This document shows, piece by piece, positions 23,584 through 35,066 of a stretch of DNA of 64,000 nucleotides; position 1 is the first letter of the stretch, and each line of letters begins with the position of its first letter. The stretch comes from Rhododendron vialii. Lineage: Eukaryota > Streptophyta > Magnoliopsida > Ericales > Ericaceae. The notes beneath the pieces are model-generated. The model did not search any database and had not been told where the DNA came from. It saw nothing but the letters and a program-made list of their open reading frames with translations. Where the stretch lies: contig NC_080557.1 in assembly GCF_030253575.1 (NCBI RefSeq), positions 45,956,501-46,020,500 on the forward strand, given 5' to 3'. The translations under genes were made by a program, and so were the position numbers.

Positions 23584-23697
23584 TATTGGCACTCAAAAAA
23601 TTGATGCAGACACTCCAAAATCAGTGTAATTTCAAAGCCACTTTCCTTTGTTCTTTAGAGTGCCTCTATCAATTTTTGGAGTGCTAATATCATTTTC
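23584..23697. repeat. Small inverted repeat
   Basis: ATATTGGCACTCAAAAAATTG pairs with CAATTTTTGGAGTGCTAATA. The loop contains CACTCCAAAATCAG. About 114 bp; it may be a tiny MITE next to the SINE tail. Confidence 0.5.
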
Positions 23698-23699
23698 CA

Positions 23700-25439
23700 A
23701 AAAAAAAATTTCCCTATCACACTGAAAGACTTTTTGAGACAATTATTGGACATGCTTTTAATCTTCAAAAACTTGAACGAAACATATCCATTCAATGATC
23801 TAGAGTTCCAAAATGAGGATCATATCAACATCAGAGAGTTGAAATTTACCAATAATAGATGTTCGTTTGCACCACGAAATTAAGCATTAATTATACAGAA
23901 TTAAACAATAGATGGAGAACACAAATATATTAGGCAAAATTTGAGCAAATTGGCATTGTTAAATTTGAGGCTGTTTGGACAGGATATTTCTCGACTACCC
24001 TTTGAAGATTGATAAAAGTTATTTATATACTGTATTTAATTTGATTTGTACCCATTACTGTAAATTGAGGATGACTTAGCATAACAAAATTGGTGATTAC
24101 AAAATTCCCATATGGCTATACGGTTTCAACTTTTGATTGGACTCCATTTCCCTAATAAAGTACTCCGTATTACTTTGGCCAATAAAAAAAAAAAAAAAAA
24201 ACTTGTAGTGATCTAGTTTTCCTACAACGTACTTATATATTGTCTACACGCCTTTTCTTGTTTAAAGAACCAATGTGTAGCAACTTCTACCAAATCGCAA
24301 ACTTAGATCGATTCATCACTTGAGCACGCAATGATGAAAAAACCTACCGTGGAACTCATCGAGACAAATGTATGTGGATATGTGTCTCGTAGACGTGCTA
24401 ATCCTTTAAGGAACTTTTGGGAGTTAGTACTGAACCCTAGTAGCTAGGGCTAGGGTTTCACAACTCTCACAAATCACAATCTTATGACTATTGCCCTATC
24501 GAATTTATGACAATAACATGTACATGAATTTAGGAACGCAAAAACGAATTTTCATACGGCGATTTTCATTGGCCGAAAATCCATTCCCCCATTCGGTATT
24601 TTTTTTCCCCCATATGGGGAGGTCCGGGCTTTCCGCGAGTTGATCGTGTTCTACGTACACATACATTTACTATAAAGTAGTTAAGAGGTCTTATCTTCAA
24701 CATATTTTTCTCATTGTCACTGTATTTTTACTCGGCCCCAAATCAAAAGATTTTACCAGCTTCCTCCTTATTTAGTGACCAAACCAATCATACTGGTGAA
24801 AAAGCACATTACGGTTTCTCTAGTTTAAGGTAAATTATGTGATCATCAAAGTGTAGGCAGGCAGGCACATTTTTAAGTCCTTTTTTGACGAGGAAAATCA
24901 ATCTCCTGTCATTCAAAGAGATTCGTTAGGTTGCCAGTGAAATGACCAATCTATCAAATGCTTTTTGATTGCAACTTTACCTTTCCAAGAGTAGTGAAAA
25001 TCACATTCACAATTTGTTCAAGACTCCTGCACTTCCATGTTGTATGGTTATCATGAAACGGGTGATATTTTTTTTATTTTTTTATTTATCTTAATGTTGA
25101 GACATCTTTACCTGATAATATATCTTGATTGGATGGTGTTTTGAAAATTTTTGAGTTTGATTTTAGGGTAATAAGTGGAGAGAGAAATTAGGATAATAAT
25201 TAGAGATAGAGATAATGAGTAGAGAGAGAGAGAAATGAGAATAATGATTAGAAATGAGAATAATAATTGAAAATATGGATAATAAGTGTTTTTTGAGTTG
25301 AATTTTTTTTTCAAGATTCCATACAAACAAGGAATTAATTTTTTGAATTCGACATAAAATTTTCACTTGCTATGATCAGAACAGGGTCTATTCCACCAAA
25401 TAATTTTAGAGATTTACAATCCACCTCCAACGATGACAG
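23700..25439. other. AT-rich spacer
   Basis: No gene recognised. A degenerate purine repeat lies at about 25175-25270 (GAAATGAGAATAATGATTAG-type units). Confidence 0.4.
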
Positions 25440-25449
25440 AGCCAACAAA

Positions 25450-25730
25450 AAGATTGCATGATTAATATATAGGTTTGGCGGGTTTGGGTTATGTTCTTAG
25501 TTTCGACTTTGTCCTTTCGGTTTGCTCTCTTGAGTTTCGATTTATTTTTTTTTGGTCTTAGGTTGTTTGAGTTGTTTCAATGGATGTTTCGGTTTTGTTT
25601 TTAAGTGTGATGTTTTGGTTGATTCCTTGCCTTTCTTTGGGTTTGGTTCTCATGAGGCGTTCGCCGGTGTGTCCGTGATCCGTTAAATCTTTGTAATCTT
25701 TTTCAAAGATTTATATTTTTTTTTTGTTGA
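25450..25730 (+). mobile_element. LINE 3' end
   Basis: T/G-rich untranslated tail ending GTTAAATCTTTGTAATC...CAAAGATTTATATT, similar to the ends at 28440-28531 and, in reverse, at 27148-27330. No coding part is preserved. Confidence 0.45.
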
Positions 25731-26374
25731 TAGTTAAAAGACTGTATAACTATAGACCCAGAAAAGCTATGCATGACAGATCTCAAATGTGATTGTACGT
25801 GATAGGGGAATATTAATCAATGCAATCATACATTAATTACTTAGTTATGGAATGAATGATCACTAAATATAATGTTGGGATCTTTTTACCTAATAACTTT
25901 AAGCTTTTGGATTGGATATAAAGTTTCTGCACGCTCCTTTTTAATAATGTTTATGGAATATGATACTTCTAAATTTGAATTAAATTATTAGTTTAGCATA
26001 TGCTATAATATTCAGAAATAGCTAGCGTTGAATATTGTTTAACTAAGTAATTAAATTGTCCAACACCACCTGCTTATTAAGCCTATTATATTAGCAGAGA
26101 AAGAGAGAGAACCTCAAGGAACGGGAAAAAAAAAAAAACTGGAGAATAGGAAGTAAACATCTAAAATCACAATCCATTAAATAAAGGGTTCATTGCCAGT
26201 TCTGGAGAATAGGAAAAAAAAAAAATGACAATTGTGAATATAGGTTGTGCATGACTTCTCAAATTATGTAAAATTGTGATGGATCGAACCAGAAATTGAG
26301 AACTATAAAACTGAGCAATCGCGTAATTAAAGAATAAGAGGGTTTACAATTTTTTTCTTTGCTCGCGCGGCAAG

Positions 26375-26891
26375 AAAACCATTGTAGAACTTCACTGTCA
26401 CTTTTCTTGGTGTGTTTGGTCTCAAGTATTGGATTGGTGGCATACGAATTGGGTGTGTCCGTCTTCGATAGCGGACCTCATGTGTGGGTGGTTCGACAAC
26501 AACTTCCGTAAATTGGAAAAACACATTTGGGAAGTGTGCTTCTATGCAACAATTTGGTCCATTTGGATGATGCGAAATGGCTGTATTTTTAAGAATGCGA
26601 CTGCAAGCTCAGAGGAGGTGGTGGATATTATTAAGTTTAGGGTTGCGATGTGGATTAAAGTCAAATTCAATGTTAGGATGTACACTGTGGAGGATTTCAA
26701 AAGATTTTTAGATGGCATTCGATCGCTTAATTTGTAATTTGTTTTGACGATTATCATTCAACTTCTAACTGGATGATTATCGTCTTCCCTTTCCCCAGTT
26801 GAGTTGAGCATGTTCGCTCCTCAACCTTCCCCCCTCGATGTAACCTTTCGAGTTCTATGAAATTTCTTTTAGCCGAGCAAAAAAAAAAAAA
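26375..26891 (+). mobile_element. 5'-truncated L1-type LINE with reverse-transcriptase C-terminus
   Basis: An open stretch ending at the stop at 26735-26737 encodes HCHFSWCVWSQVLDWW, then GWFDNNFRKLEKHIWEVC and FYATIWSIWMMRNGCIFKN, and finally YTVEDFKRFLDGIRSLNL-stop. The W-x-W and 'IWSIWxxRNxxIF' pattern is the zf-RVT region that closes plant L1-type LINE reverse transcriptases. The 3' UTR ends TGTAACCTTTCGAGTTCTAT...AGCCGAGC and a 12-A tail. Everything upstream (endonuclease, polymerase core) is missing, so the copy is dead. It is the best reference copy for the LINE tails listed elsewhere. Confidence 0.85.
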
Positions 26892-26897
26892 GAAAAA

Positions 26898-27040
26898 CAT
26901 TGTAGATAACTTGATAAAAAGTACATCGAGGGGGAGGGTTCGACAAAGTAGCTTGGCCAATGAACAAGGCAACATGGCGGAGAACTCACCGGCCAACATG
27001 AGAGTTTACATTTGCCGATCCAAGATAAAAAAAACGTTTT
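26898..27040 (-). mobile_element. LINE 3' end, tail-to-tail with the previous copy
   Basis: Immediately after the poly-A of the plus-strand LINE, the plus strand reads CATTGTAGATAACTTGATAA...GTACATCGAGGGGGAGGG, the reverse complement of the same family's 3' UTR. Two copies therefore meet at their A/T tails. Confidence 0.6.
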
Positions 27041-27147
27041 GAGTTTACATTTTTCGGCTTAATGCAATGTCTACGGAAAAGATCAAACAAATCTGAAAAG
27101 GAAACCCTAGAGCTTCAAATACAGTCTTATTCAGGTCGTGCAAGTTT

Positions 27148-27330
27148 TTTTTGGCTAAGCAAAAAGAATTTATTAATCTTTATAAAAGATTATAAAGATT
27201 AAAATGATCAAGGGCACATCGACAAAAAAGTCACACGAGACCGAAAGGCAGGCAAGACGCTAACTGAACCCCAAAAACCAAAAACAACCAAGAACCAAAA
27301 CAAGCTTAAAGCCCCAAATCGCCAGAAGTT
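27148..27330 (-). mobile_element. LINE 3' end, minus strand
   Basis: T-run, GGCTAAGCAAAAAGAATTTA, then CAAGGGCACATCGAC and an AACCAAAACAAG-rich stretch. Only the 3' UTR is kept. Confidence 0.5.
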
Positions 27331-27582
27331 TGTGTGCAATGTGTGGTAAAATTTAAAGTAATATTGAAACATATCTTTCCCATAAATCAGAGAAATTGAT
27401 TCTGCAAAACTCGGAATTGGACAACAACCTTATTTCAAAAAAAAAATTGTTAAGACTGTGCAAGTCAATACACACACTCATTAGCCTGGACACACACACA
27501 CACACTCAAATTTTAATAGTTGTCATAAAATATAGAGTTACACGCAAATATGAACATGTTCTTAAGTTTGAACCGACAGTTT

Positions 27583-27800
27583 TCTTTTGATGGGCAAAGA
27601 AAATTTTTATTAAGCTCGAAAAGGATACATCGAGGGGAAAAGAAAGGGGAGAGGCTAAGAAATTAGCCAACACAGAAAAATACAAGAAAAAAACATCCAG
27701 CCAAGGTTGGATGGAATGAGAACAATTAGATCAGATTCATCCGAGTAGATCTAACAGCCTGAAAGCACACCTCTTGAAATCTTCCACCGTGTAACCCAGA
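27583..27800 (-). mobile_element. 5'-truncated LINE, minus strand
   Basis: GGATACATCGAGGGGAAAAG marks the tail. On the minus strand the coding end reads GYTVEDFKRCAFRLLDLLG-stop, sharing YTVEDFKR with the copy at 26375-26891. Same family, different C-terminus. Confidence 0.75.
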
Positions 27801-29034
27801 ATATATCATGGAGTAAGTATTTACATGTGAGAATTGAAAGCCAATATCGATCGAGATTATAAACAAACTCCGCTTACGTAATAGACTTTACATGTAAAAG
27901 TGTTAAATTTTTACATGTATATATGCATATGCACAATAAGCAAGAGACCCTATAATGCACACAATATGTAGATGAAATCAGAAGAAAACCATTTTGATAC
28001 AATCCTATGATAGAAATAAATCATGGCATATAGTTGGTGATTATAAATTTTCCGCCTTTCAAAAAAAAAAATGCTATATTTCGAAAGTCGAAATTAAGCT
28101 TTCATATATATATCCCACCAAAATCACACATAAAATGAAAACGAAGTTCCAAAGCATAATCATTCTATATCTCATTCAATAGAAAAAGAAAAAAGAAAAA
28201 AAACATTTACCCCATATTGCACATAAAATAAATACTTTCCCATCAAGCATGTATGGCTCTCATATAAACCAAATAGCAATCAGAAAAGCAAATCAAGGCC
28301 AGGGATTCATTCATTAGCAAACACCAAATCTTTGGATTTCTCTTGTTTTGTTTCTTGCCAGCCTCGAGTACGTTGCTCTTCTTTTTCTTTTGAGTTCTCG
28401 CGGCATGTGATTGTCAAATTGAGCTCGTGCCTTCTTGCGATTGTCCTTCCTCTGGTTTGATCCCTTTAATATTTGTAATTCGTTTTCAAAGATTAATGAA
28501 ATTCTTTTCTGCTATTAAAAAAAAAAAAACTTAATGTTGTCGGCCAGTTTGATATGGCCATTAGCACTCTACACATAGGAATACACATATTTTCTCCAAT
28601 CTATGAACCCTACTAGGTTATATTTAAATAAAAAAATCCCTTTTTAAAAAAAAAAAAACAATAATTAGATCTGGGTTTTGTTCTTTTTACTTCAAATGCA
28701 GATCTAACCAGATATTGCCATAATTTGGAACCCTAGGTTATGCCTTCCATTATTTATTTCCATGTTACTAGTAATTTTATAGTGTTACTTTTCTCAATGG
28801 AATCCCCCCCTTGGGAAACATTTTCACACTTGATATGACAATTCAAGAACAAAGGAAAGGAAAGGAATGGACCCTCACTAAACGTACGTCCATCAGTTTT
28901 ATTATAATTTTAGAGCACTAGAAATCAACCAACTTGCAGTTTGTCAGGTCTTAAATGAATATAGAAATTAGAATTTCTGCCCAGTACTTTCATAAGCACT
29001 CTTCCATAAATGAAACGACATCACCAATGGAAAA
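27801..29034. other. Spacer with a LINE 3' end
   Basis: No gene recognised. A LINE 3' end on the plus strand lies at about 28320-28531 (CTTTAATATTTGTAATTCG...AATTCTTTTCTGCTATTA-An). The rest is AT-rich without structure I can name. Confidence 0.4.
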
Positions 29035-29243
29035 ACTTTTGGTACCGGCACGTGGTACTTGTCGGCGTTCCGAATATTTCAAATGTGTTTTGGATCGTCT
29101 GGATTTTAGAGAAAGAATAAGAGAAGAGAGAGTGATGAAGTAAACGAAGAGAGAGGAAGAATAAATCTGGACCGTCCAAACATGACGGTCCAGATCGCCG
29201 ACGGGCACCTCCACTTGGTACCCACTCGGCACGAAAAAAACCT
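29035..29243. repeat. Foldback element of the CGAGCGG family
   Basis: TTTTGGTACCGGCACGTGGTA on the left pairs imperfectly with CTTGGTACCCACTCGGCACG on the right, and GTTTTGGATCGTCTGGATTT faces AATCTGGACCGTCCAAACAT. The same plan (a 'GGTACC...CGAGCGG' end and a 'GGACCGTCCAAAC' arm) is seen at 53815-54130 and partly at 46396-46619. Confidence 0.55.
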
Positions 29244-30126
29244 TCTCGCACCAATGACTCTACCCCACCACAAATAATTGACCTCACACAACCATTTTAG
29301 ATATAGTTTTTTATTAGTGAAAATTCAGGATTATTAAATTATCATTTAGTTTTAGTGTACAATTTTTCACTACAATTAGCCTGAAAGCACTATTAAAACT
29401 ACTCTTAAAACTAATCTTGAATTTCTTGTTATATGTAATCGATCCTTAGGGCTGTGTTTAAATCATCAATCTATTGAGTGATTTATTGAGATAAATGAAA
29501 ATAATAGGAAAGCCAAAGATAACCTTACCTTCTTCAACTCCTTTATTTTTTGCCGGCAAAATTTTTTTTTGTCAGAAACTAAACAAAGGAAACATCGAGA
29601 GAGAGCAAAAAGAGGAACAACTTACATGATGCAAGCACAATTAAACTTATAGGAGTAGTAGCTTAAGATGTAATTAAGAATGTTGGAAAGAGAATTACAA
29701 ACAGATTAGGAATTTAAACAAGTGATTTTGAATATGTACTGCTGCTAATTAGAAATAAATTATACTCTCCAGTGATCATCATCAAGTACATCATGAGAGA
29801 GAAGCAATGACATGCTCATGAGTTTCATTCACATAACAGATCATAACTTCCAAGTACATTTTTTAAATACAACTACTAACTTCCAGAACTAAAATACTAC
29901 TAGTACTACTGTTTGCAACAAAAGCTGAATCCAAGATTTCCCAGATCTAATTAACTCCTAGTTCTCTGATGCCAAACAGTACCCATAACCACTGAAAAAG
30001 AGTTCATCCTGGCTACTACCCAACTTCAGATAAAGTTACTAAAAGAGAGAGAAGACATCTAGAGAGGACAGAAACAAAGAAAACCAGCTTTAATACCACA
30101 TACCCAGAAGAAAAATACCCAAAGAT
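29244..30126. other. Spacer
   Basis: No gene recognised. A short LINE-type tail in reverse (CAGAAACTAAACAAAGGAAACATCGAGAG) sits near 29572-29600. Bases nearest 30126 may belong to the 3' UTR of the LSH gene. Confidence 0.4.
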
Positions 30127-30297
30127 TTGCCCACGATACAGACCAAATTTATTATTCCAGGTAAGACTCACATCACACCAGCTTTGAATCTGCGGACGTC
30201 AAGTATCCTGCACTTTTTCTGTATATTTTCTCTAGGAAAAGATTATGGGTACGTACCGATTTTCTCGCCGATCATCATAGATATAGCGACCAGGGAT

Positions 30298-30864
30298 TCA
30301 GATTGCACCGGGAGGCGGCGGCAGCTGCAGCTGCGGAGGCTGAGACGGCGGAGGCCGCTTCCGCTTCTTCTTCTCGTAACTAACCCCTCTGGCCTTAGAC
30401 TGCAAATCCCTCACCTCTCGGAGATAAAGCCTCACGGCTCGAGCCCCAAACGGGTTTGCCTCGGGCTTCCCTCCATTCTCCTCGTAGGCCGCCCGGAGGC
30501 GGCCGATGAGAGCATCGAGGCTGCCCCAAGCCTGACGGAGCGGGCAGGGGCACGGGGCAGGCGGGTTCGGGTGCCCGTAGAAGGGGCATATAGGGGTGTG
30601 GATTTTGGTCTTTCCGAATTGGTCCAGGTACCGGAGGAACTCGAGCACGTGGGCGCCGCTGCAGCGGTTGAGGGAGAGCGGAGGGCGGTGGTTCTTGAGG
30701 TACTGGCCGAAGGTGTTCCAGTCTCTGCGTTTCTGGTTTTCGTATCGGCTCGGGGTTGCCGATGAGGAAGAGGCTGAGCTGTTTCCAGCTAAGGTTAAGG
30801 AATTGTTGTTTCCGGTGTTTTCGGAATTGGAACTCTCTCCTCCTATATCTGGTAGCGAATCCAT
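30298..30864 (-). CDS. ALOG-domain protein, LIGHT-DEPENDENT SHORT HYPOCOTYLS (LSH) family, 188 aa
   Basis: ALOG proteins are small plant nuclear regulators of meristem, boundary and organ identity. The single-exon frame is complete. The ALOG domain covers about residues 38-165, from [19 protein letters not shown] through [12 protein letters not shown] and [20 protein letters not shown] to [15 protein letters not shown]. The zinc-ribbon insert has H89, C93, H98, C105 and C107. A nuclear localisation signal KKKRKR follows at 165-170, and the tail is Pro-rich ([15 protein letters not shown]). The N-terminus is a Ser/Asn-rich low-complexity region typical of LSH1/3/4. The domain is closest, by eye, to the LSH1/LSH3/LSH4 clade, but the paralogue cannot be settled here. 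The long GC-rich frames on the opposite strand are shadows. Confidence 0.95.
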   Translation of the reverse strand: MDSLPDIGGESSNSENTGNNNSLTLAGNSSASSSSATPSRYENQKRRDWNTFGQYLKNHRPPLSLNRCSGAHVLEFLRYLDQFGKTKIHTPICPFYGHPNPPAPCPCPLRQAWGSLDALIGRLRAAYEENGGKPEANPFGARAVRLYLREVRDLQSKARGVSYEKKKRKRPPPSQPPQLQLPPPPGAI

Positions 30865-31165
30865 GGCTACTGTTTTTTGGGTTTGCGGTCTTGGATCTTG
30901 TGGGGGAGTAGGGTTTTTTTTTGGAAGGGGTATGGAGTGTTTTACTCTTCTAGGGTTCCATTTTCTTCTAGAGAGAGAGAGAGAGAGGGAGAAGGGGAGA
31001 TTACGGTTTTTCCTTCTTCTAGGGTTTCATTTCCTTCAGCTGAAGAGATCTAGGATGCATGATCTTGATTCTTATAGAGCTGATGAGATCATGAGACTCA
31101 GACAACTTTCAGTTGTAAATGGAAATCCCCATTTAGGCTTTTACTAGAGAGAGAAGATTTGTGCT

Positions 31166-31210
<45 letters not shown>

Positions 31211-31500
31211 TGTTTACAAAAATAGGGTTAGTGATGAGATTGATGGGAGAGGGGGAGGGAAGGGACTCTTCTTCTCTCACTCATCTCTGGTCTTGGGGTG
31301 GGGGGTTTCTATATATGTTGGAGCAGCAGTACGAGGAAATCTCACTAAAATTGTGTTTCCCTAAAATAGGGGGGAGCAGCGGAGTTTATGTCATTCTTAT
31401 TGGTGTTTGTGGAGAGAGAGAGAGAGAGAGGGAGAGAGAGAGGAGACTCTGAACTCGCAGATATGTTAGGGCTTTTGTGGAAATGGAAAGGAGGAAGGTT
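30865..31500 (-). promoter_or_regulatory. CT-rich leader/promoter of the LSH gene
   Basis: Three GA runs on the plus strand (about 30970-30987, 31171-31207, 31411-31442) are CT tracts on the LSH coding strand. They lie 100-580 bp before the start codon. Pyrimidine tracts are common in plant core promoters and leaders. No convincing TATA box was fixed. Confidence 0.45.
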
Positions 31501-31973
31501 AGGTGGTTTTGGATAAAAGAAGTTAAAATAATTTTTTCTCGTTTTTATTTAATTTTTTTTTATATTTATTTGTTTTATGTCTAATTTTTATAATTTATTA
31601 ATTCGTCTCGTTGAAAGAAATTGAAAAAATTTATAATTTTACTTTTTTAAATCTCCTCATTAAGACAAATTAATAATTTATAAAAGTTTAATAAAAATTA
31701 TCAAATACAAAAAAAATTAAATAAAAAAAAAGTTATTTTAACTTATTAAACCAAAACAAGCGTAGATTGTGATGGTAACAGTACTAGACTCAAGAGTAGA
31801 AAGAATCCCACTACCATTTTTATTTTTTTCTTGACAGTTGCTCTAGAAAGAAGTCAATTCAACTTGAATGACAGTTGCTCTGGAAATGACCTGAATGCCC
31901 TTGTTCTTTAACTAAAACAACAGGGCAATAAAATATGAAAATTAATTTTTGCACTCTACTTTCTTATAACGAA

Positions 31974-32349
31974 AATGATACACCCACCGTCCATCAACCA
32001 CCGCTCCGCCCACTGCACGCTCGCCGGGCTCACTCCGGCCACTGGACAACCGATCCAAACAGTTTAAAAATTCTAAAAAAAAAAATCGAGTGGGCTTATG
32101 CAAGAATCAACGGCATCCGAAGTGTGTAAGTGCTCGAACCAACCTTCCATTTTTTAATGGCTCGGATCATCTGATTTTTGGAAGTTCGGATTGAGCACTT
32201 ACGCACTTCGGATGCCGTTTATTCTCGCGTAAGCCCACTTGGTTTTTTTTTATAGAATTTTTGGACGGTTCGGATCGGCCGTCTAGTGGCCGGAGTGGGC
32301 CCGGCGAGCGTGCGGTGGGCGGAACGGTGGGCGGTGGGCGTATATCATT
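31974..32349. mobile_element. GC-richer MITE with long inverted repeats
   Basis: AATGATACACCCACCGTCC on the left faces GGCGGTGGGCGTATATCATT on the right. The arms stay complementary inwards: CGGGCTCACTCCGGCCACTG / TAGTGGCCGGAGTGGGCCCG and GGGCTTATGCAAGAATCAAC / its partner at 32210-32235. It is about 376 bp and clearly richer in GC than its flanks. No transposase. Confidence 0.75.
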
Positions 32350-33345
32350 GTCCTTCTTATAAATGGACCTTTTAATTAGTGCTTATGTAGTTGTGTTATA
32401 AGTAATTTTGTAAGGACTAAAAAGACAAAATTTGGAGTATTTATAAGAAACTGGAGTACAATGGAAAAAGCTTCTGTTGAAATGGAAAAAGAAATATTTT
32501 AAAATTGAGTTATTTCTTTCAATGCTGCTATATACTTGGATGGTGTTTCCATGAAACTAAAATAAGTAGACGAGTTGTTTCACTAAACATATGAACAAAA
32601 TGTGTTTTTTTTTTTGATAGACAACAAGATTTTATTAAAATTCGATAAAGGGTACATCGAGACAAGTATTTGCACTAAACAAAATTGTTTCCACTAAACT
32701 AAATAGAGACAAGTTGTTTCACTTAACATATAGACGTACAAGTTATTTCCACAAAAGTAAATGAACAAATTTAGTGAAAACATGTATTTGCTTTTGCTTC
32801 ATTCAGCTTTCTGCGGGATGTTTCTTTTTCTTGGTCTTATGCTTAACGCATCTATTGCGGTAGAGTGTTAATTGGCTTCTTTATTGTAATGTACCTTTTG
32901 TCGAGTTTATCAATAAGTTTTTTTGCTGATAAAAAAAAGTTGTAGATAAATAATATAAGAAAACAGACAATTTAGTTCCACTAAACTAAAAGGAGTACTA
33001 GACAAAGATTGTAAATCAATGGCTGTTTTTATTTTTAATGTTTTCTTGGATATATGATGTTTGCGCATGATTTTTCTTAGCCATTTTTGCCAACTTCTGG
33101 GATTTGTGGCTGGCATGGGTTTGGGGAGACCGTGAAAATGTCGTTTGGGGAGACCGTGAGTGGCTAGCATGGGTTGTGATGCATATATTCACTTTCCTTA
33201 TGCCTCTCCATGTACCCTTTCGAGTTATCGATAAATTTTTTCTTTGCCGATCAAAATAAAAACAGAAATTGCAAATCTTTCATTATATATGTATGTACGA
33301 GGTGCGTTGCTTATTTCTCTCTCAAGGCTTGCTTTTGAAGCTGCG
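32350..33345. other. LINE-tail cluster
   Basis: Holds a reverse LINE tail at about 32612-32668 (GATAGACAACAAGATTTTATT...GGGTACATCGAGAC) and plus-strand tails at about 32820-32938 and 33050-33260 (CATGTACCCTTTCGAGTTATC...TTTGCCGATCAAAA). A 21 bp duplication containing GTTTGGGGAGACCGTGA occurs at about 33118-33162. No gene recognised. Confidence 0.5.
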
Positions 33346-33349
33346 TGAC

Positions 33350-33401
33350 GGGGGGGGGGGGGGGGGGGGGGGGGGGGGTGGGGGGGGGGGGGGGGGCGGG
33401 G
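33350..33401 (+). repeat. Poly-G tract with G-quadruplex potential
   Basis: 29 consecutive G (33350-33378), one T, 17 more G (33380-33396), then CGGGG. Such a run can form intramolecular quadruplexes and is prone to length error in sequencing. The Gly- and Pro-rich frames across it are artefacts. Confidence 0.9.
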
Positions 33402-34195
33402 CTCCAAAGCCTTGTATTGCAAAGCCACAAAGGTTGTCCGAGGTGGGTCTCCTAAAGGAGATGAACGAAGAGATCGAATTTAGACACGTCGAGTTAGGGC
33501 TGTAAGTTGTCGAAAATTGAAATCTTATGTTTCTTCCCACTCGAAAAACAAACCAAATTCAATGTTGAGGCATACTAGGCCGGTCTATGCGAATTCTGGC
33601 TTTTCGGGAGAGCATTGTTAAGGAAGTAGGGCATCAATCATATGACTAGTCCAAGCAAACGCTGGGCTCATAGGCGAAAATCAAGACTCATGGATCTTGA
33701 TGAGGCCCGCAATGTTCAGCCCTTCAAAAAATACACAAGGCATAAGCTAGCGCAAACGATAGCATACCATTGAGGATAGTTGCAACGATCGATCCTCATG
33801 TGTATCGCGCACCGCAATGTCGGGTGGTTCACTAGTATCCTTTTTTGGCTCATGATGATCTAATGGTTTTTTTTTTTTTGCAGGTGCTCGAGGAACTGAT
33901 GTTCTATAACGATCCTCATGTTTAGTTGCTTTTGCAATTCATTTGGAAGGGTCTGATGTTTCTCTTTTTGTTGTTTGTTTTGGTCTAAGCATCTCCCTAT
34001 TTGGCTTGTTTCTTGTACTTTCTCCTTATTATTACTAATGAATTTTTTACTCTTCCAAAAAAAATACTCCAATAAAGAAGAGGCCAAATTCTTTTTAAAA
34101 AAAACATCTTTTCCGAAAGTCTTTTATTTTTGTCACAGTTTTATGCTCTTCTTTGTTTCTGTTCCCCTCTTATATACGGCTGAAATGTGGGCAAT
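33402..34195. other. Spacer with a LINE 3' end
   Basis: No gene recognised. A LINE-type 3' end (+) lies at about 33890-34062 (TTGTACTTTCTCCTTATTAT...ATGAATTTTTTACTC-An). Confidence 0.35.
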
Positions 34196-34600
34196 CTGTG
34201 ACACCCCAAGGTCCCAAAGAGTCCCACATCTGGGAGTTGTGAAAAAGAAAAGGAATATATAACGAATCTCGACCGGCTATTGTATAACATAAGGTTAACC
34301 TTTTGAGTCACGTGGTTAGATTAAGGGTTAAGCAAGTCAACTGGCACGAGTCGTTGCACAATCTAGCAAGGGCTGTCCATGGCATGGGAAAGGAGCTTCA
34401 AGATGATCGCTCTAAAAACCATGATTCCAAACAAGCGCCTTGCATGAGTAATTATTCAGTGGAATTATTCAGTGGTTTGGAAGTACCGGCAAGTAATGCC
34501 CCAAGCCAGCACGCCTCAACATCACACCTAGTAGAGAAATATGTCGTGTTTGAGTTATTGGAAAACCACGTGGCAGTGTCTTGGTTTCAACTTCCAACCA
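34196..34600 (+). mobile_element. Possible solo LTR or LTR fragment
   Basis: Starts TGTGACACCCCAAGGTCCCA followed by GAGTCCCACATCTGGGAG and GAATATATAACG, wording typical of plant LTR 5' ends (TG...TCCCACATC..., then a TATA-like stretch). No primer-binding site, gag/pol or second LTR was found. A 100-codon frame inside (34303-34605) has no family signature. Confidence 0.35.
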
Positions 34601-34894
34601 ACTAGCGGAAAGCCGGCCCCCTCCACCTCCTCCTCCAAACCCTGCTGAGTGCCGAAGGAAGATATATATTGTCTTATTTCCCGTTCTCTCTCTCTCACAC
34701 CACTGCAGAACACTGTATATTAACGAAGGCCCCAAGTTTGGGGTAGCCTAATATGCCTAAATTTGGGTCAAAATCTAGATATTTGTGGTCAATATCTTCT
34801 TTCAAGATCAAACTCCTGGCTATACAGTTTGGTATTTGAACTCTTAATGTTTGGCAATAACTCAATTTTGAAGCTCCCCAAACAGTCTACTGGG

Positions 34895-35066
34895 CCAATG
34901 GACTCTAGCTCAATTGACATCTCCTGATCCTTTCCAGGTGAGATGTCAGGATTTGAACCCCTTCGTGGGCATTTGAGATTCAGAGCTATAGATAATCTCT
35001 GAAATCTACTGTAGACTAACCTACTAACTTCCGATGAATACAATATTGACAAAAAAAAAAAAAAAA
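34895..35066 (+). mobile_element. tRNA-derived SINE (family A), second copy
   Basis: A-box-like CTCTAGCTCAATTGAC and B-box-like CAGGATTTGAACCCC are followed by a body ending GACTAACCTACTAAC and a 17-A tail. It is the same family as 4075-4253. Confidence 0.65.

Noticed and set aside
30127..30765. 212-codon frame on the plus strand opposite the ALOG gene
   Set aside because: It is an antisense shadow of the GC-rich LSH exon; no family features and a low-complexity Arg/Leu-rich translation.
31159..31452. Frames rich in Arg-Glu repeats
   Set aside because: They are translations of the (GA)n microsatellite upstream of the LSH gene.
33269..33540. Poly-Gly and poly-Pro frames on the two strands
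   Set aside because: Produced by the poly-G tract. The tail after it (EMNEEIEFRHVELGL) has no family I recognise and no splice context.
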